From contig NZ_FQUR01000015.1 of the NCBI RefSeq assembly GCF_900129115.1, forward strand, positions 1-64,000: a stretch of 64,000 bases of DNA, written 5' to 3'. Of this stretch, positions 16,073 through 24,844 are shown piece after piece. Each line of letters opens with the position of its first letter. Positions within the stretch are counted from its first letter, which is position 1. Under the pieces are notes generated by a model. That model saw nothing but the letters and a program-made list of their open reading frames with translations, was not told where the DNA came from and ran no database searches. Source of the DNA: Thermoanaerobacter uzonensis DSM 18761. Lineage in GTDB: Bacteria; Bacillota; Thermoanaerobacteria; Thermoanaerobacterales; Thermoanaerobacteraceae. The position numbers and the translations under genes were made by a program.

Positions 16073-16092
16073 ATGTTACAAATTTGTAACAT
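16073..16092. promoter_or_regulatory. Perfect 20-bp palindrome (candidate operator)
   Basis: ATGTTACAAATTTGTAACAT is perfectly self-complementary and has no T-tract, so it is unlikely to be a terminator. It lies 71 bases upstream of the deacetylase start and between it and the ECF-type promoter. The regulator is unknown to me. Confidence 0.55.
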
Positions 16093-16152
16093 TTAGAGGA
16101 ATTAATTTTACTTTTGAGGTTTATTTTAATTATTTTTGATTTCTATATTATA

Positions 16153-16178
16153 GACGTAACAGGAATGACAAAGTTTCA
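16153..16178 (-). promoter_or_regulatory. ECF sigma-type promoter (TGAAAC-N16-CGTC) of the polysaccharide deacetylase
   Basis: On the minus strand TGAAAC (16178-16173), exactly 16 bases, CGTC (16156-16153). This is the consensus of Bacillus SigW/SigX/SigM-type promoters and has the same spacing as the two GGGAAC-N16-CGTC promoters elsewhere in this window. The leader to the ATG would be about 140 bases. Confidence 0.65.
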
Positions 16179-16204
16179 AAAAACATGACAAATTATTACT
16201 ACTT

Positions 16205-17524
16205 TTACCATACGTCAAAAAGGTTAAGTTTTTTAATTATATAATATAAAAAGAAGATTATTAGGAGTATTATAATTCCTCCGACAAATCCAACAGATTG
16301 TTTTGGTGTTAACAATGTGGAAGACAATACTATCCCTATCAGCATTATTGTAAACCATTCTTTTTTTGAAGATGAGGTATTTCCCATGACAGGTTTGTAT
16401 TTTATAAATGTGTAGAGTATTATTATCCAGTTGAAAAATTGTACAAATCCTGTAGCGCTTGTTATGTACTCGTAGACGTCCTTTGGTAGTATGTAAGAAA
16501 GAATAACTGCTATGAAAAGCCCAAAACTACTTAAGGCAAGAGCATATATGGGTACATCTTTTTTTGTTTTTTTTGTTAAAAAAGTTGGAGCAAACCTGCC
16601 TTGCCCCAAAGAGTAGAGAACTTGTGTTACGGCATACATTGCGCCATTCATTGTAGTTAAAGCTGCAGTAAGTATTACAAAATTCATTATTGAAGCTATA
16701 AAGGGAATTTTGGTAAAGGACAAAAGTTTTATAAAGGGGCTTTCGTTAATGGATATGGTGTCCCATGGTATTATCATTAGTAATAGGGTTATTGAGGAAA
16801 TGTATAATATTGTAAGAAATAAGACTATATATTTACGAGCTATTGGAGTATATTTTTGAGGATTTTTCGTTTTTACTGCTGACATTGCTACAACTTCTAC
16901 ACCGCCAAAGGGGATCAGTGACATGAGCATTGCACCTAAAAATCCTTTTATACCGTGAGGTGCAAATCCTCCATGAGCATAAAGATTTTTAATTCCTATA
17001 GTAGGAGTCTTTGTAAAAAAGCCCATTATTGTAAGAATTCCTACTATGACTATAATAAATAAAGATACTATCTTTATGGTAGAAAACCAGGATTCAATTT
17101 CTCCAAAGTTTTTAGTCCCCATTAAATTGATACCTATAACTAGTATAGAATAAAAAAGTACAAAAATCCAAAGGGGTGTTTTTAGGAACCAATATTTAGT
17201 AAATATAGCTGATGCAGTTACTTCACTGGACATGATGAAAACTCCTGCTGTCCAGTACACCCATCCGCTTAAAAAACCTCCAATATCTCCCAAAACTTCT
17301 TCTGCGTATACTCTAAAAGTCCCCTCTACCGGTTTATAAGTAATCATTTGTGACAGTGCATAAAAAACTTGTGACATGATAAAAGCTGATACAATGTAAT
17401 TAAGTATAATAATAGGGCCGGCAGTATGAATTGCAATGCCACTGGCTAAGAAAAATCCTGCTCCCAAAATTCCTCCAACGCCAATAAGAACTAATTCGTT
17501 GACAGATAGTTCACCTTTTTCCAT
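16205..17524 (-). CDS. Amino acid permease, APC superfamily
   Basis: A 439-residue secondary transporter with 12 hydrophobic segments. The start of segment 1, VGGILGAGFFLASG, is the APC substrate-binding GxG loop, and the later segments (GGVEVVAMSA in segment 6) also fit the family. It is probably a proton-coupled amino-acid symporter; the substrate cannot be assigned. A reading from 17563 is longer, but the ATG at 17524 has GGAGGTG upstream and starts with the short polar head MEKGELSVNEL. Monocistronic. Confidence 0.85.
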   Translation of the reverse strand: MEKGELSVNELVLIGVGGILGAGFFLASGIAIHTAGPIIILNYIVSAFIMSQVFYALSQMITYKPVEGTFRVYAEEVLGDIGGFLSGWVYWTAGVFIMSSEVTASAIFTKYWFLKTPLWIFVLFYSILVIGINLMGTKNFGEIESWFSTIKIVSLFIIVIVGILTIMGFFTKTPTIGIKNLYAHGGFAPHGIKGFLGAMLMSLIPFGGVEVVAMSAVKTKNPQKYTPIARKYIVLFLTILYISSITLLLMIIPWDTISINESPFIKLLSFTKIPFIASIMNFVILTAALTTMNGAMYAVTQVLYSLGQGRFAPTFLTKKTKKDVPIYALALSSFGLFIAVILSYILPKDVYEYITSATGFVQFFNWIIILYTFIKYKPVMGNTSSSKKEWFTIMLIGIVLSSTLLTPKQSVGFVGGIIILLIIFFLYYIIKKLNLFDVW

Positions 17525-17639
17525 ATTTACACCTCCGCAAATTGTTAGTATTATTATTGGCAAATTAGTGTTAGCTTATTATTGCAAATTTAATTATTCT
17601 ATAGTAAAATTCGATATTATAAGTTGAAGGAGGTGCTGC

Positions 17640-18167
17640 ATGAAATACAAAATTTTTACAAAAAAAGAAAGAATGCTCTTATATTTTTTGATATTATTAT
17701 TTTACACAGTGCTTTTAGTGAGTTTTTTTGATGTTTTTATTGATATAAACGAAAAAAGGATTCATATACTTGATACTTTGGTTGAGTGGTTTTTATATGT
17801 TTTTTTAGTGATGGTATTTTCGGGATTTTTGCTATCTTTGGCTAATTCTTTTCACGAATTAAATGAAGACCGCTTGATATTGAGATTTGGAATTTTAGGA
17901 TTTATGCATATAAGATATAGCGATATATCTGCGATTTCAAAGTATAACGAAAAAGACATTCCTTTAGGGGGAATGCGTATTTTGAAAAATACTTGTTATA
18001 TGGCTTTTGCTAAAAGAAGTCTTGTTAAGATAGAATTAAAAAAGAAAGTTCGAGTATATTATTTATTCTTTTTCAAAAGATGGGTGGACACTGCTATTTT
18101 TTCTGTAGAAAAAAGAGAAGAATTTATAAAAGAGTTAAATAAGAAAGCAGGGAAAATGCCTCAATAA
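17640..18167 (+). CDS. Membrane protein of unknown function with a PH-like C-terminal half
   Basis: A 175-residue protein with two N-terminal membrane segments (about 12-33 and 47-70) followed by a soluble domain in the pattern of bacterial PH-like domains (NEDRLILRFGILGFMHIRYSDISAI... VKIELKK... FSVEKREEFIKELNK). The PH-like assignment rests on this strand/helix pattern only. Function unknown. The ATG follows GAAGGAGGTG. A hairpin overlapping the stop ends the transcript. Confidence 0.6.
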   Translation: MKYKIFTKKERMLLYFLILLFYTVLLVSFFDVFIDINEKRIHILDTLVEWFLYVFLVMVFSGFLLSLANSFHELNEDRLILRFGILGFMHIRYSDISAISKYNEKDIPLGGMRILKNTCYMAFAKRSLVKIELKKKVRVYYLFFFKRWVDTAIFSVEKREEFIKELNKKAGKMPQ

Positions 18168-18183
18168 GGCAATTTCCTGCTTT
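18144..18183. terminator. Bidirectional terminator hairpin
   Basis: AAAGCAGG...AAA (18144-18155, one bulged G) pairs with TTTCCTGCTTT (18173-18183), with an inner TGCC/GGCA stem. It spans the stop codons of the two convergent genes. Confidence 0.6.
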
Positions 18184-18475
18184 AAATTACTTTCCATCCA
18201 TTGATTGCAATATATTTTATGCCTAAAATACTTTTAAGTTCAATTGTTAAATTTTCTAATTCCCTTTCATATATTATTTTGTCTACATATACATTAATTT
18301 TGTCAACACCTACAATATAGTATTTTTCTTGATTTTTTGGAATACCAATAAATACTTCTGGGGTGAGGTTAGGCTCTATACAGCAATTTTGGATATCATG
18401 ATATTTAATGTATATATTGCCACCTTTTTTGAGTATATATTCTTTTGCAGCTTTAGTGATTTTCAAATAAAACAC
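18182..18475 (-). CDS. Small HesB-like protein of the CC/Se-motif type
   Basis: A 97-residue protein. The pattern MFYLKITKAAKEYILKKGG, an adjacent cysteine pair (QNCCIEP) after the second strand, then PEVFIGIPKN and a 'VDKINVYVDKIIYE' strand pair resembles the HesB-like family in which the CC site is Cys-Sec in some anaerobes. Here both positions are ordinary cysteines (TGC TGT region), with no in-frame TGA. No Fe-S assembly genes lie nearby. The role is unknown. It is followed (upstream on the map) by cstA, 18 bases away, and may be cotranscribed with it. Confidence 0.6.
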   Translation of the reverse strand: MFYLKITKAAKEYILKKGGNIYIKYHDIQNCCIEPNLTPEVFIGIPKNQEKYYIVGVDKINVYVDKIIYERELENLTIELKSILGIKYIAINGWKVI

Positions 18476-18493
18476 TCCATTTCGAAAGCTACT

Positions 18494-20290
18494 TTAATTA
18501 AATACACTTGCTTCAATTGCCTCTTTTGTGAGCTTTCCTTTTTTAAGCCATCCATACCATTTTACTACAGAATCTATTATAATGATTATTGTCAGTAGTA
18601 TTATTGCGAGCGAAAGTACGACAAGTAGCATGTTACCTTTTGGAAGGTAGTTGGTAACTATATTTAAATATGCAGCGTACAAAGTGGTTGCAGCTACGAA
18701 TATGAAAGGAATTAATGTTATCCACATGTATTGAGGTTTTCCTTTTCTAATAATGACAGTTGTTCCCAAAGCCAAAGCTATTGCTCCAAGTAATTGGTTG
18801 GAAGTTCCAAACAAAGGCCATATTGTTGAAATGTTTCCACCATATACTAAGTAACCCCATGCAAAAGACATCAAGAAACTTGTCAGAATTATCCCTGGCC
18901 ACCAATTCCTATCTCTTAAAGGTTTGTATATTGCTCCACCTGCTTCTTGTAACAAATATCTTCCAATACGAGTGCCTGCGTCTATTGTAGTTAAGATGAA
19001 TAATGCTTCAAATAGTATTACAAAATGATAGAGATAGGCACCGAGATGCTCTAAAAAAGGAATTTTAGAGAAGATAAATGTCATACCTACACCAAGAGTT
19101 ACTGCACCCCCTGGTCTTCCTGCTACATTTTCTCCAACTAATTGGGATAGAACTGGTAGGTCTACAACTTTCATGCCCAACTTTTGAAAGACTTCAGGAG
19201 TTACATTTATGGCGAAATAATCAGCAGGAATCAAGCTTGTGGCAGCGATTAAAGCCATCATTGCAACAAAACCTTCTGCTAACATTGCTCCATAAGCTAT
19301 AGGCAGTATATCTTTTTCGTTTTTTATCATTTTAGGCGTTGTTCCAGATGACACAAGAGAATGAAAACCAGATAAAGCTCCACAGGCTATTGTTATAAAC
19401 ACATAAGGCCATACTTTTCCAGGGATTATAGGACCTCCTCCTGAAACAAATTGTGTTACAGCAGGCATTCTTATAGCAGGATTTACAATTATGACTCCTA
19501 TTGCAAGAAGAAGCATTACACCTAATTTCATATAGGTGCTTAAATAATCCCTGGGTACTAACAAAAGCCATACGGGTAATACTGCTGCAATGAAACCGTA
19601 GCTAGCCAGTATTACAGTCATTTCTTTTTGGTTAAATGTTAAATAACTGGCTAAAGCTGTGTGTTCAATGTATGGACCTGCTACAACGGACAATATCAAA
19701 AGAGTCACACCTATTATTGTTGCTCCTTTTACATCGTCAGGTCTAATCCATTTCATGTATATTCCCATAAATATTGCTATGGGAATTGTGGCAGCAACTG
19801 TAAATGTTCCCCATGGGCTGTTGTACAAGGCATTTACTACAACGAGTGCAAGACCTGCCATTGCAATCACAAGTATGAAAATAACAGCTATAGCAGTTGC
19901 TACTCCTGATACTTTACCTACTTCTTTTCTGGTAATGTCTATTATAGAAGATCCATCATGCCTTACAGAAGCGAAAAGTATTACCATGTCGTGAACTGCT
20001 CCTGCCAGTACTGCGCCAATTAAAATCCACAATGCTCCTGGCAGATAACCAAATTGTGCAGCAAGTACTGGTCCTACAAGAGGTCCTGCACCGGCTATTG
20101 CAGCAAAATGGTGACCAAAAAGGACCCATTTGTTAGTTGGAACGTAGTCATAGCCATTTTCCAGTCTATAAGCAGGTGTTGTCCTGCTTTCATCAAATGC
20201 TAAAACTTTGGCAGCAATGAAGGCTCCGTAAAATCGGTACGCTAAAGCGTATACACTTGCTGCTATGATGACTAATACCATTGCACTCAT
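18494..20290 (-). CDS. cstA: CstA family transporter (pyruvate/peptide uptake)
   Basis: A 598-residue integral membrane protein of the carbon-starvation CstA family, with about 16-18 hydrophobic segments. Family motifs are clear: YRFYGAFIAAKVLAFDE at the N-terminus, NKWVLFGHHFAAIAGAGPLVGPVLAAQFGY, and the C-terminal CstA_5TM region (TTIDAGTRIGRYLLQEAGG). In E. coli the members CstA and BtsT import pyruvate or peptides. The ATG has GGAGGT six bases upstream. Its gene follows the LytTR/LytS pair on the same strand, and that pair is the usual regulator of BtsT-type pyruvate transporters, so pyruvate uptake is the best inference. Confidence 0.92.
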   Translation of the reverse strand: MSAMVLVIIAASVYALAYRFYGAFIAAKVLAFDESRTTPAYRLENGYDYVPTNKWVLFGHHFAAIAGAGPLVGPVLAAQFGYLPGALWILIGAVLAGAVHDMVILFASVRHDGSSIIDITRKEVGKVSGVATAIAVIFILVIAMAGLALVVVNALYNSPWGTFTVAATIPIAIFMGIYMKWIRPDDVKGATIIGVTLLILSVVAGPYIEHTALASYLTFNQKEMTVILASYGFIAAVLPVWLLLVPRDYLSTYMKLGVMLLLAIGVIIVNPAIRMPAVTQFVSGGGPIIPGKVWPYVFITIACGALSGFHSLVSSGTTPKMIKNEKDILPIAYGAMLAEGFVAMMALIAATSLIPADYFAINVTPEVFQKLGMKVVDLPVLSQLVGENVAGRPGGAVTLGVGMTFIFSKIPFLEHLGAYLYHFVILFEALFILTTIDAGTRIGRYLLQEAGGAIYKPLRDRNWWPGIILTSFLMSFAWGYLVYGGNISTIWPLFGTSNQLLGAIALALGTTVIIRKGKPQYMWITLIPFIFVAATTLYAAYLNIVTNYLPKGNMLLVVLSLAIILLTIIIIIDSVVKWYGWLKKGKLTKEAIEASVFN

Positions 20291-20424
20291 ATAAGAACCT
20301 CCTCTTTTTCATAGATTTCAATATAACTTTAACACAGATTTTAAACGATTTCATTTAATCTAACATGAAAAGAAGAAATTAAACTATAAAAAGAAATATA
20401 TATAGATAAAAAGAAAAAACAGGG

Positions 20425-21192
20425 TTAATTATCCCTGTCAAGACCCAGCAAAAGTTTTAGCTCTTTTATTTGAGATTTACCTACAGGTATTTGGGTTTTT
20501 TTGTTGTCATCCATTACCACCCAGTAAGTGCCTTTAAACCAAGGTAAAATTTCTATTATTTTATTTAAGTTTACAATGTAACTTTTTTGAATCCTAAAAA
20601 AGGCATTTTCTTTAAGCTTTTCTTCAAGGCTTTTTATCGTCCCTTTATATATAAAGTTGTCATTTTTTGTTTTTACCATAACGTCTCCTTCATAGGCTTC
20701 TGCAAAAATTATTTCATCTAAATCGATAAGTTTTATTCTTCCTTTTTTTTCAACAGCTAATTTTTCTATTTTTTTGTTTTCGAGTTCTAAGGAGGGATTA
20801 TATTGTTGCTTCCAGTCCGTATCTTTATAAAAGGTTCTTATTTTTTCCAATGTCTTATATAACCTATGCTGACTTATTGGTTTTAAAAGATAGTCAAGGG
20901 CTCCTATTTCAAAAGCTTCTATTGCATGTATATCATAAGCGGTTACAAAAACCACATAAGGCAGTTTCCCGACAGAAGATATATGTTTTGCTACATCGGA
21001 ACCGTTTATTTTTGGAATGTTTATGTCGAGAAATACTACTTCAGGCTTTAACTCTTCTATCAATTTTAGCGCTGCAAGACCGTTGTCAGCCTCTCCTACA
21101 ATTTCTATGTCTTCATACTCACTAAGAAGATATTTGAGTTCATCTCGTGCAGGTGGTTCGTCGTCAATAATTAACGCTTTCAACTTCTTCAT
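20425..21192 (-). CDS. LytTR-family response regulator (BtsR/LytR-like)
   Basis: A DNA-binding response regulator of 255 residues. The receiver domain has the acidic pair IIDDEPPAR, phospho-acceptor D56 (FLDINIP), and the conserved T and K of FVTAYD and YLLKPIS. The C-terminal half is a LytTR domain (KGRIKLIDLDEIIFAEA... FFRIQKSYIVNLNKI). A run of ATG codons precedes it; I chose the ATG at 21192 because AAGGGA lies 8 bases upstream, whereas the first ATG touches it. It overlaps the kinase gene by 29 bases, so the two are translationally coupled. The probable target is the cstA gene just downstream. Confidence 0.9.
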   Translation of the reverse strand: MKKLKALIIDDEPPARDELKYLLSEYEDIEIVGEADNGLAALKLIEELKPEVVFLDINIPKINGSDVAKHISSVGKLPYVVFVTAYDIHAIEAFEIGALDYLLKPISQHRLYKTLEKIRTFYKDTDWKQQYNPSLELENKKIEKLAVEKKGRIKLIDLDEIIFAEAYEGDVMVKTKNDNFIYKGTIKSLEEKLKENAFFRIQKSYIVNLNKIIEILPWFKGTYWVVMDDNKKTQIPVGKSQIKELKLLLGLDRDN

Positions 21193-22903
21193 ATACATCA
21201 TCCCTTTTTAAGTAAGCTTTGGGTATTTTAAAAGAGACTTTTGTGCCAATGTTTTCTTCACTTTTAACTACTAGAGAACATTCTTTACAAAATATAGTAG
21301 TAAGCCTTTCATTTACATTATAAAGACCGATTCCTACTCCATTGCCAAAACCTTTTCTCAAAAGATTTTGCTGGTCTTGTTGTTTTATTCCTATTCCATT
21401 GTCTTCTACACAAAAGCTAATGTAGTCTACTTCGTCTTTTATTTTAATTTTGATAGTTCCCCCATCACCTTTTGGAAGGATACCGTGTTTTACCGCGTTT
21501 TCAACTATTGGCTGAAGAGTAAAAGAGGGCATAAAATAGGACAGTACACTTTCCTCAATGTCTTGTTCTATGTTTAGTTTATCTCCAAAGCGAGCTTTTT
21601 CTATATATAGGTAAGCATTGATGTTGTTTAACTCTTGCTCAATAGTAACATACTTTCCTATATTTTTTAAGTTGTGTCTAAAATATTCGCTTAAATTTAT
21701 TAAAAGTTCTCTTGCTTCATCAGGTTTTGTTCTTATAAAAGATATGACTGTATTTAAAGCATTAAACAAAAAGTGAGGATTAATTTGAGCTTGTAAAGCG
21801 TTAAGTTTTGCTTCAGCAGCTAATTTTCTTTGGTATTCCGCATCAGCGATTTCAAGCTGATAAGATATTAAATGTCCCAATCCTTTAGCGAGTTCAATTT
21901 CTGTATTTGAGATGACATTATTTCTCGATTTACTTCCTCCTTTGTAGAGTTTTAATGTTCCTACCAATTTATCGTACTTAAAAAGAGGTACAACTACAGC
22001 AGAGGATAAAGGACAATCCTCATGGGAACATCCGATTTCTTCTTTGGATTTAGCTATGCGGATTTTTTTAGTTTTTAAAACTGCTTTTGTTGCTTGCGTA
22101 AGTATTGGTGTACCAGGTTTATGGTGGTCTGAAGCGATACCTACATGGGCTAGAATTTTCTTTTTATCGGTTAGTGTAACAGCCGATACATTTGTGGAAT
22201 TGTATATTATTTCAGCTGTTTTTTGCGCTGACTCTTCGTTTAGTCCTTTTCTTAAGTAGGGAAGAGTTTTGGATGCAATTTCAAGGGCGATCTTTGCTTG
22301 CATGGCAGAGATTTGTTCTTTTTCATCAAATACGGATTTGATTATTACCATAAATACAGCAATACCTGTTGCATTTACTATCATCATAGGTAATCCTATA
22401 ATATCTACCAATTCTAAAGCTTGGGAAAAAGGCTTGGCAGTTGTTAAAATGATTAACATTTGTACAGCTTCACCTATAAATCCTGCTACAAATGCCAATT
22501 CCCAAGGGACATGTTCCCCTTTATAATATTTTCTTATAAGTCCACCAGAAAATCCTTCTAAAATGGTGGATATACCACAAGACATTGCTGTAAAACCGCC
22601 TAAAAAAAATCTGTGAACTCCTGCTATTAATCCTGCACCTAAACCTACTAAAGGGCCTCCTATTAAACCTGCTACCATTGGACCTACCACTCTTGAGTTT
22701 GCAATAGCGTCTTTTATAGGTACACCGACGTAAGTTCCTGCAATACCTATTACCCCAAAGATGACCATAGTCAAAAGAAGGTCTTTTTTTGTAACGCGGC
22801 TGTTATAGATTATTTTTTTGAAAAATTCCGCTTTAGAAAGCACAAAAGCTAGAAGAGCTATTATGCTAAACCTTTCTGCAAGTATTATCAGAAGCTCATA
22901 CAT
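21164..22903 (-). CDS. LytS-family sensor histidine kinase
   Basis: A 579-residue membrane sensor kinase. The N-terminal part (about 1-190) has the 5TM-5TMR_LYT membrane domain (GVIGIAGTYVGVPI, the NSRVVGPMVAGLIGGP motif). A GAF-type region (about 210-350) contains a CSHEDCPLSSA motif with two cysteines. The kinase core follows: INPHFLFNALNTV with the phospho-accepting H377, and a HATPase_c domain with VENAVKHG, EDNGIG and GIGLYNV. BtsS of E. coli and LytS of Bacillus, of this family, respond to pyruvate; the partner regulator and cstA follow on the same strand. Confidence 0.9.
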   Translation of the reverse strand: MYELLIILAERFSIIALLAFVLSKAEFFKKIIYNSRVTKKDLLLTMVIFGVIGIAGTYVGVPIKDAIANSRVVGPMVAGLIGGPLVGLGAGLIAGVHRFFLGGFTAMSCGISTILEGFSGGLIRKYYKGEHVPWELAFVAGFIGEAVQMLIILTTAKPFSQALELVDIIGLPMMIVNATGIAVFMVIIKSVFDEKEQISAMQAKIALEIASKTLPYLRKGLNEESAQKTAEIIYNSTNVSAVTLTDKKKILAHVGIASDHHKPGTPILTQATKAVLKTKKIRIAKSKEEIGCSHEDCPLSSAVVVPLFKYDKLVGTLKLYKGGSKSRNNVISNTEIELAKGLGHLISYQLEIADAEYQRKLAAEAKLNALQAQINPHFLFNALNTVISFIRTKPDEARELLINLSEYFRHNLKNIGKYVTIEQELNNINAYLYIEKARFGDKLNIEQDIEESVLSYFMPSFTLQPIVENAVKHGILPKGDGGTIKIKIKDEVDYISFCVEDNGIGIKQQDQQNLLRKGFGNGVGIGLYNVNERLTTIFCKECSLVVKSEENIGTKVSFKIPKAYLKRDDVYEEVESVNY

Positions 22904-23056
22904 ATTTATTCACTCCATTATCAAAAATTTTCTAAATTAGAAGGATAAAGTAATCAACATGTCGTATTATTAATATACATCTTAATTATATTTATTCTAC
23001 AGAAATAACTTTTTTCCTGCAACACATATTTTCCATATATTGCATCTTAATATTTG

Positions 23057-23081
23057 GGAACAAGTTTTATTTTTTTACGTC
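23057..23081 (+). promoter_or_regulatory. ECF sigma-type promoter (GGGAAC-N16-CGTC) of the sigma/anti-sigma operon
   Basis: GGAAC (23057-23061) and CGTC (23078-23081) are separated by exactly 16 bases; the GTG start follows 27 bases later. This is the expected form of an autoregulated ECF promoter, and matches those at 13047-13072 and 16153-16178 (both minus strand). Confidence 0.72.
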
Positions 23082-23108
23082 TAAATTAAATGAAAGGGAG
23101 GTTAGAAG

Positions 23109-23684
23109 GTGGGACAGGAGGAGTTGTTGGAAAGGGCAAAAGCTGGAGAGGTGGAGGCTTTTGAAATTCTCACAAGCGAGCATCAAAAGTACATATACAA
23201 CGTGATATTAAAAATTGTTTTTGATAAGGAAGAAGCACTAGACCTCACTCAGGAGACGTTACTTAAAGCATATTTAAATATAAAAAAATTTAAAGGGAAT
23301 AGCAGTTTCAGGACATGGCTTTATAGGATTGCTATAAACTGTGCTATAGATTATTTAAGAAAAAGAAATGTGGAAAGAAGTAATTTTAGAAAGATAGAAG
23401 AATTTGAAAATGAAGTAAAAGATTTTGAAACTCCTGAAGAGGTGGTAGATAAAAAATTAACTGCAGAAATTGTAATGAAGGAAATAAACAAACTTCCTCT
23501 AGACTATAAAGTGGTTTTGATTTTAAGAGATATAGAAGGTTTAAACTATGAAGAAATATCCAAGATAATGAATTTAAACTTAGGCACTGTAAAGTCTCGC
23601 TTGTGGCGAGCAAGGAATCTGCTTAAAGAGAGAATAAAGTCTTTGCCAGAATTTTTATCATTAGACGAAAGGAGGCAAGTATGA
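23109..23684 (+). CDS. ECF-type RNA polymerase sigma factor
   Basis: A 191-residue group 4 (extracytoplasmic function) sigma factor. Region 2 is at about 10-85 (EAFEILTSEHQKYIYN, DLTQETLLKAYLNIKKF, SFRTWLYRIAINCAIDYLRK) and region 4 at about 125-180 (INKLPLDYKVVLILRDIEGLNYEEIS, NLGTVKSRLWRARNLL). GTG start with GGGAGGTTAG upstream. Its stop overlaps the anti-sigma ATG (ATGA at 23681-23684). The promoter in front of it looks like its own target. Region 4 and promoter type place it near the SigW/SigX group, suggesting envelope stress. Confidence 0.92.
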   Translation: MGQEELLERAKAGEVEAFEILTSEHQKYIYNVILKIVFDKEEALDLTQETLLKAYLNIKKFKGNSSFRTWLYRIAINCAIDYLRKRNVERSNFRKIEEFENEVKDFETPEEVVDKKLTAEIVMKEINKLPLDYKVVLILRDIEGLNYEEISKIMNLNLGTVKSRLWRARNLLKERIKSLPEFLSLDERRQV

Positions 23685-24829
23685 TGGATTGCAAAAGGGC
23701 ACTTCAGCTTATACACCGATATATAGATGGTGAATTGGATGCAGCACAAAAGGAAGAATTAGAAAAGCACATAGAAAGCTGTGAAAGTTGCAGAAAAGAA
23801 TATCAACTGGAGAAAAATATAATAGAAAGTTTAAAAAATACGCCTCCTTTAGAACTACCTGAAGATTTCAATAAAAAAATACACGAAAAGTTGGTTAACC
23901 AGAAAAATATTTTAGAGAAGAAAAAAGAAAGGTTAAAAAAGACGTTAACAGTAGCAGTTATTGCAGCTTCTTTCATACTTATGACAGTATTTGTAGTAAA
24001 TATTTTTAAATTTGATAAATCTTCACGAATAGAATCGAGTGCTCCTTTAAACAATATCAAAATGACTCAAAGTGCTGATTTGTCTAAAAAGGAAGGAATT
24101 AATAATGAAGGTAATATGTTTTCAATTACTGGTCAAAGAGGATTGCCAGCAGGAACTTCAAGGAAAATTACAAAAAATGCAACTGTCTCCTTAGAAGTAG
24201 AAGATGTTAACGTATGTTATGATAAAGTGTTTAAATTGGTAAAAGAAGCAAAAGGCTTTATTGAAAGTTCCGATGAAACAGTATTTACCGATGATACCAA
24301 AAGGATAAATCTTGTTTTGAAGGTGCGGGAAGATAAATTTGAAAGTGTGATTTCTCAGATTAAAGAATTTGGTAAAGTAACAGCTTTAAGAATAGATAGT
24401 AAAGACGTTACAGACCAGTATTATGATTTAAAAGCAAGGCTAAAAAACTTAGAAATAGAGGAACAAAAACTTCAAGACATTATGAATAAGGCTCCTACAG
24501 TCAAGGAAATGCTTGAAGTAGAATCCGAAATAAACAGGATAAGAAGCGAAATAGAATCAATGAAAGAACAGTTAAAAGTATGGGAAAATCTTACGAGTCT
24601 AGGAACTATAAATCTTTCAATAAAAGAGGTTTCCAGGATTGAGAAATCTTCGACTCTAGGTTCTTTTAGGGAAATCGGTAGAGAGGCAAAACAAGCTTTT
24701 GTAAATAATGTAAATTTTTTAATGTTTTTTATAAAGAAGTTGATAATAATATTGGTGATAATTTTGCCTTATATTGTCCTGGTTTTAATCGGTTATAAAG
24801 TGTATATCTATATCAAAAAGAGAAGATGA
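23681..24829 (+). CDS. Membrane anti-sigma factor with zinc-finger and DUF4349 domains
   Basis: A 382-residue protein translationally coupled to the ECF sigma gene. The N-terminus is a zf-HC2 anti-sigma zinc finger (C4; KHIESCESC with H and two Cys). A membrane segment lies at about 90-108, then an extracytoplasmic DUF4349 domain (about 150-340: RKITKNATVSLEVEDV... DVTDQYYDLKARLKNLE... SLGTINLSI), a coiled coil, and a second C-terminal membrane segment (IIILVIILPYIVLVLIGYKV). It presumably holds the sigma factor inactive at the membrane until an outside signal reaches DUF4349. A hairpin terminator, duplicated by an inserted element, follows. Confidence 0.88.
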   Translation: MMDCKRALQLIHRYIDGELDAAQKEELEKHIESCESCRKEYQLEKNIIESLKNTPPLELPEDFNKKIHEKLVNQKNILEKKKERLKKTLTVAVIAASFILMTVFVVNIFKFDKSSRIESSAPLNNIKMTQSADLSKKEGINNEGNMFSITGQRGLPAGTSRKITKNATVSLEVEDVNVCYDKVFKLVKEAKGFIESSDETVFTDDTKRINLVLKVREDKFESVISQIKEFGKVTALRIDSKDVTDQYYDLKARLKNLEIEEQKLQDIMNKAPTVKEMLEVESEINRIRSEIESMKEQLKVWENLTSLGTINLSIKEVSRIEKSSTLGSFREIGREAKQAFVNNVNFLMFFIKKLIIILVIILPYIVLVLIGYKVYIYIKKRR

Positions 24830-24844
24830 CAATTTACATCTTCT
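24820..24844. repeat. Left copy of 25-bp direct repeat flanking element copy B (terminator hairpin without T-tract)
   Basis: The 25 bases of 24820-24844 are repeated exactly at 25107-25131. They form the hairpin GAAGATG/CATCTTC. The left copy overlaps the end of the anti-sigma gene and runs straight into the element, so it lacks the poly-T tail. Confidence 0.85.
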
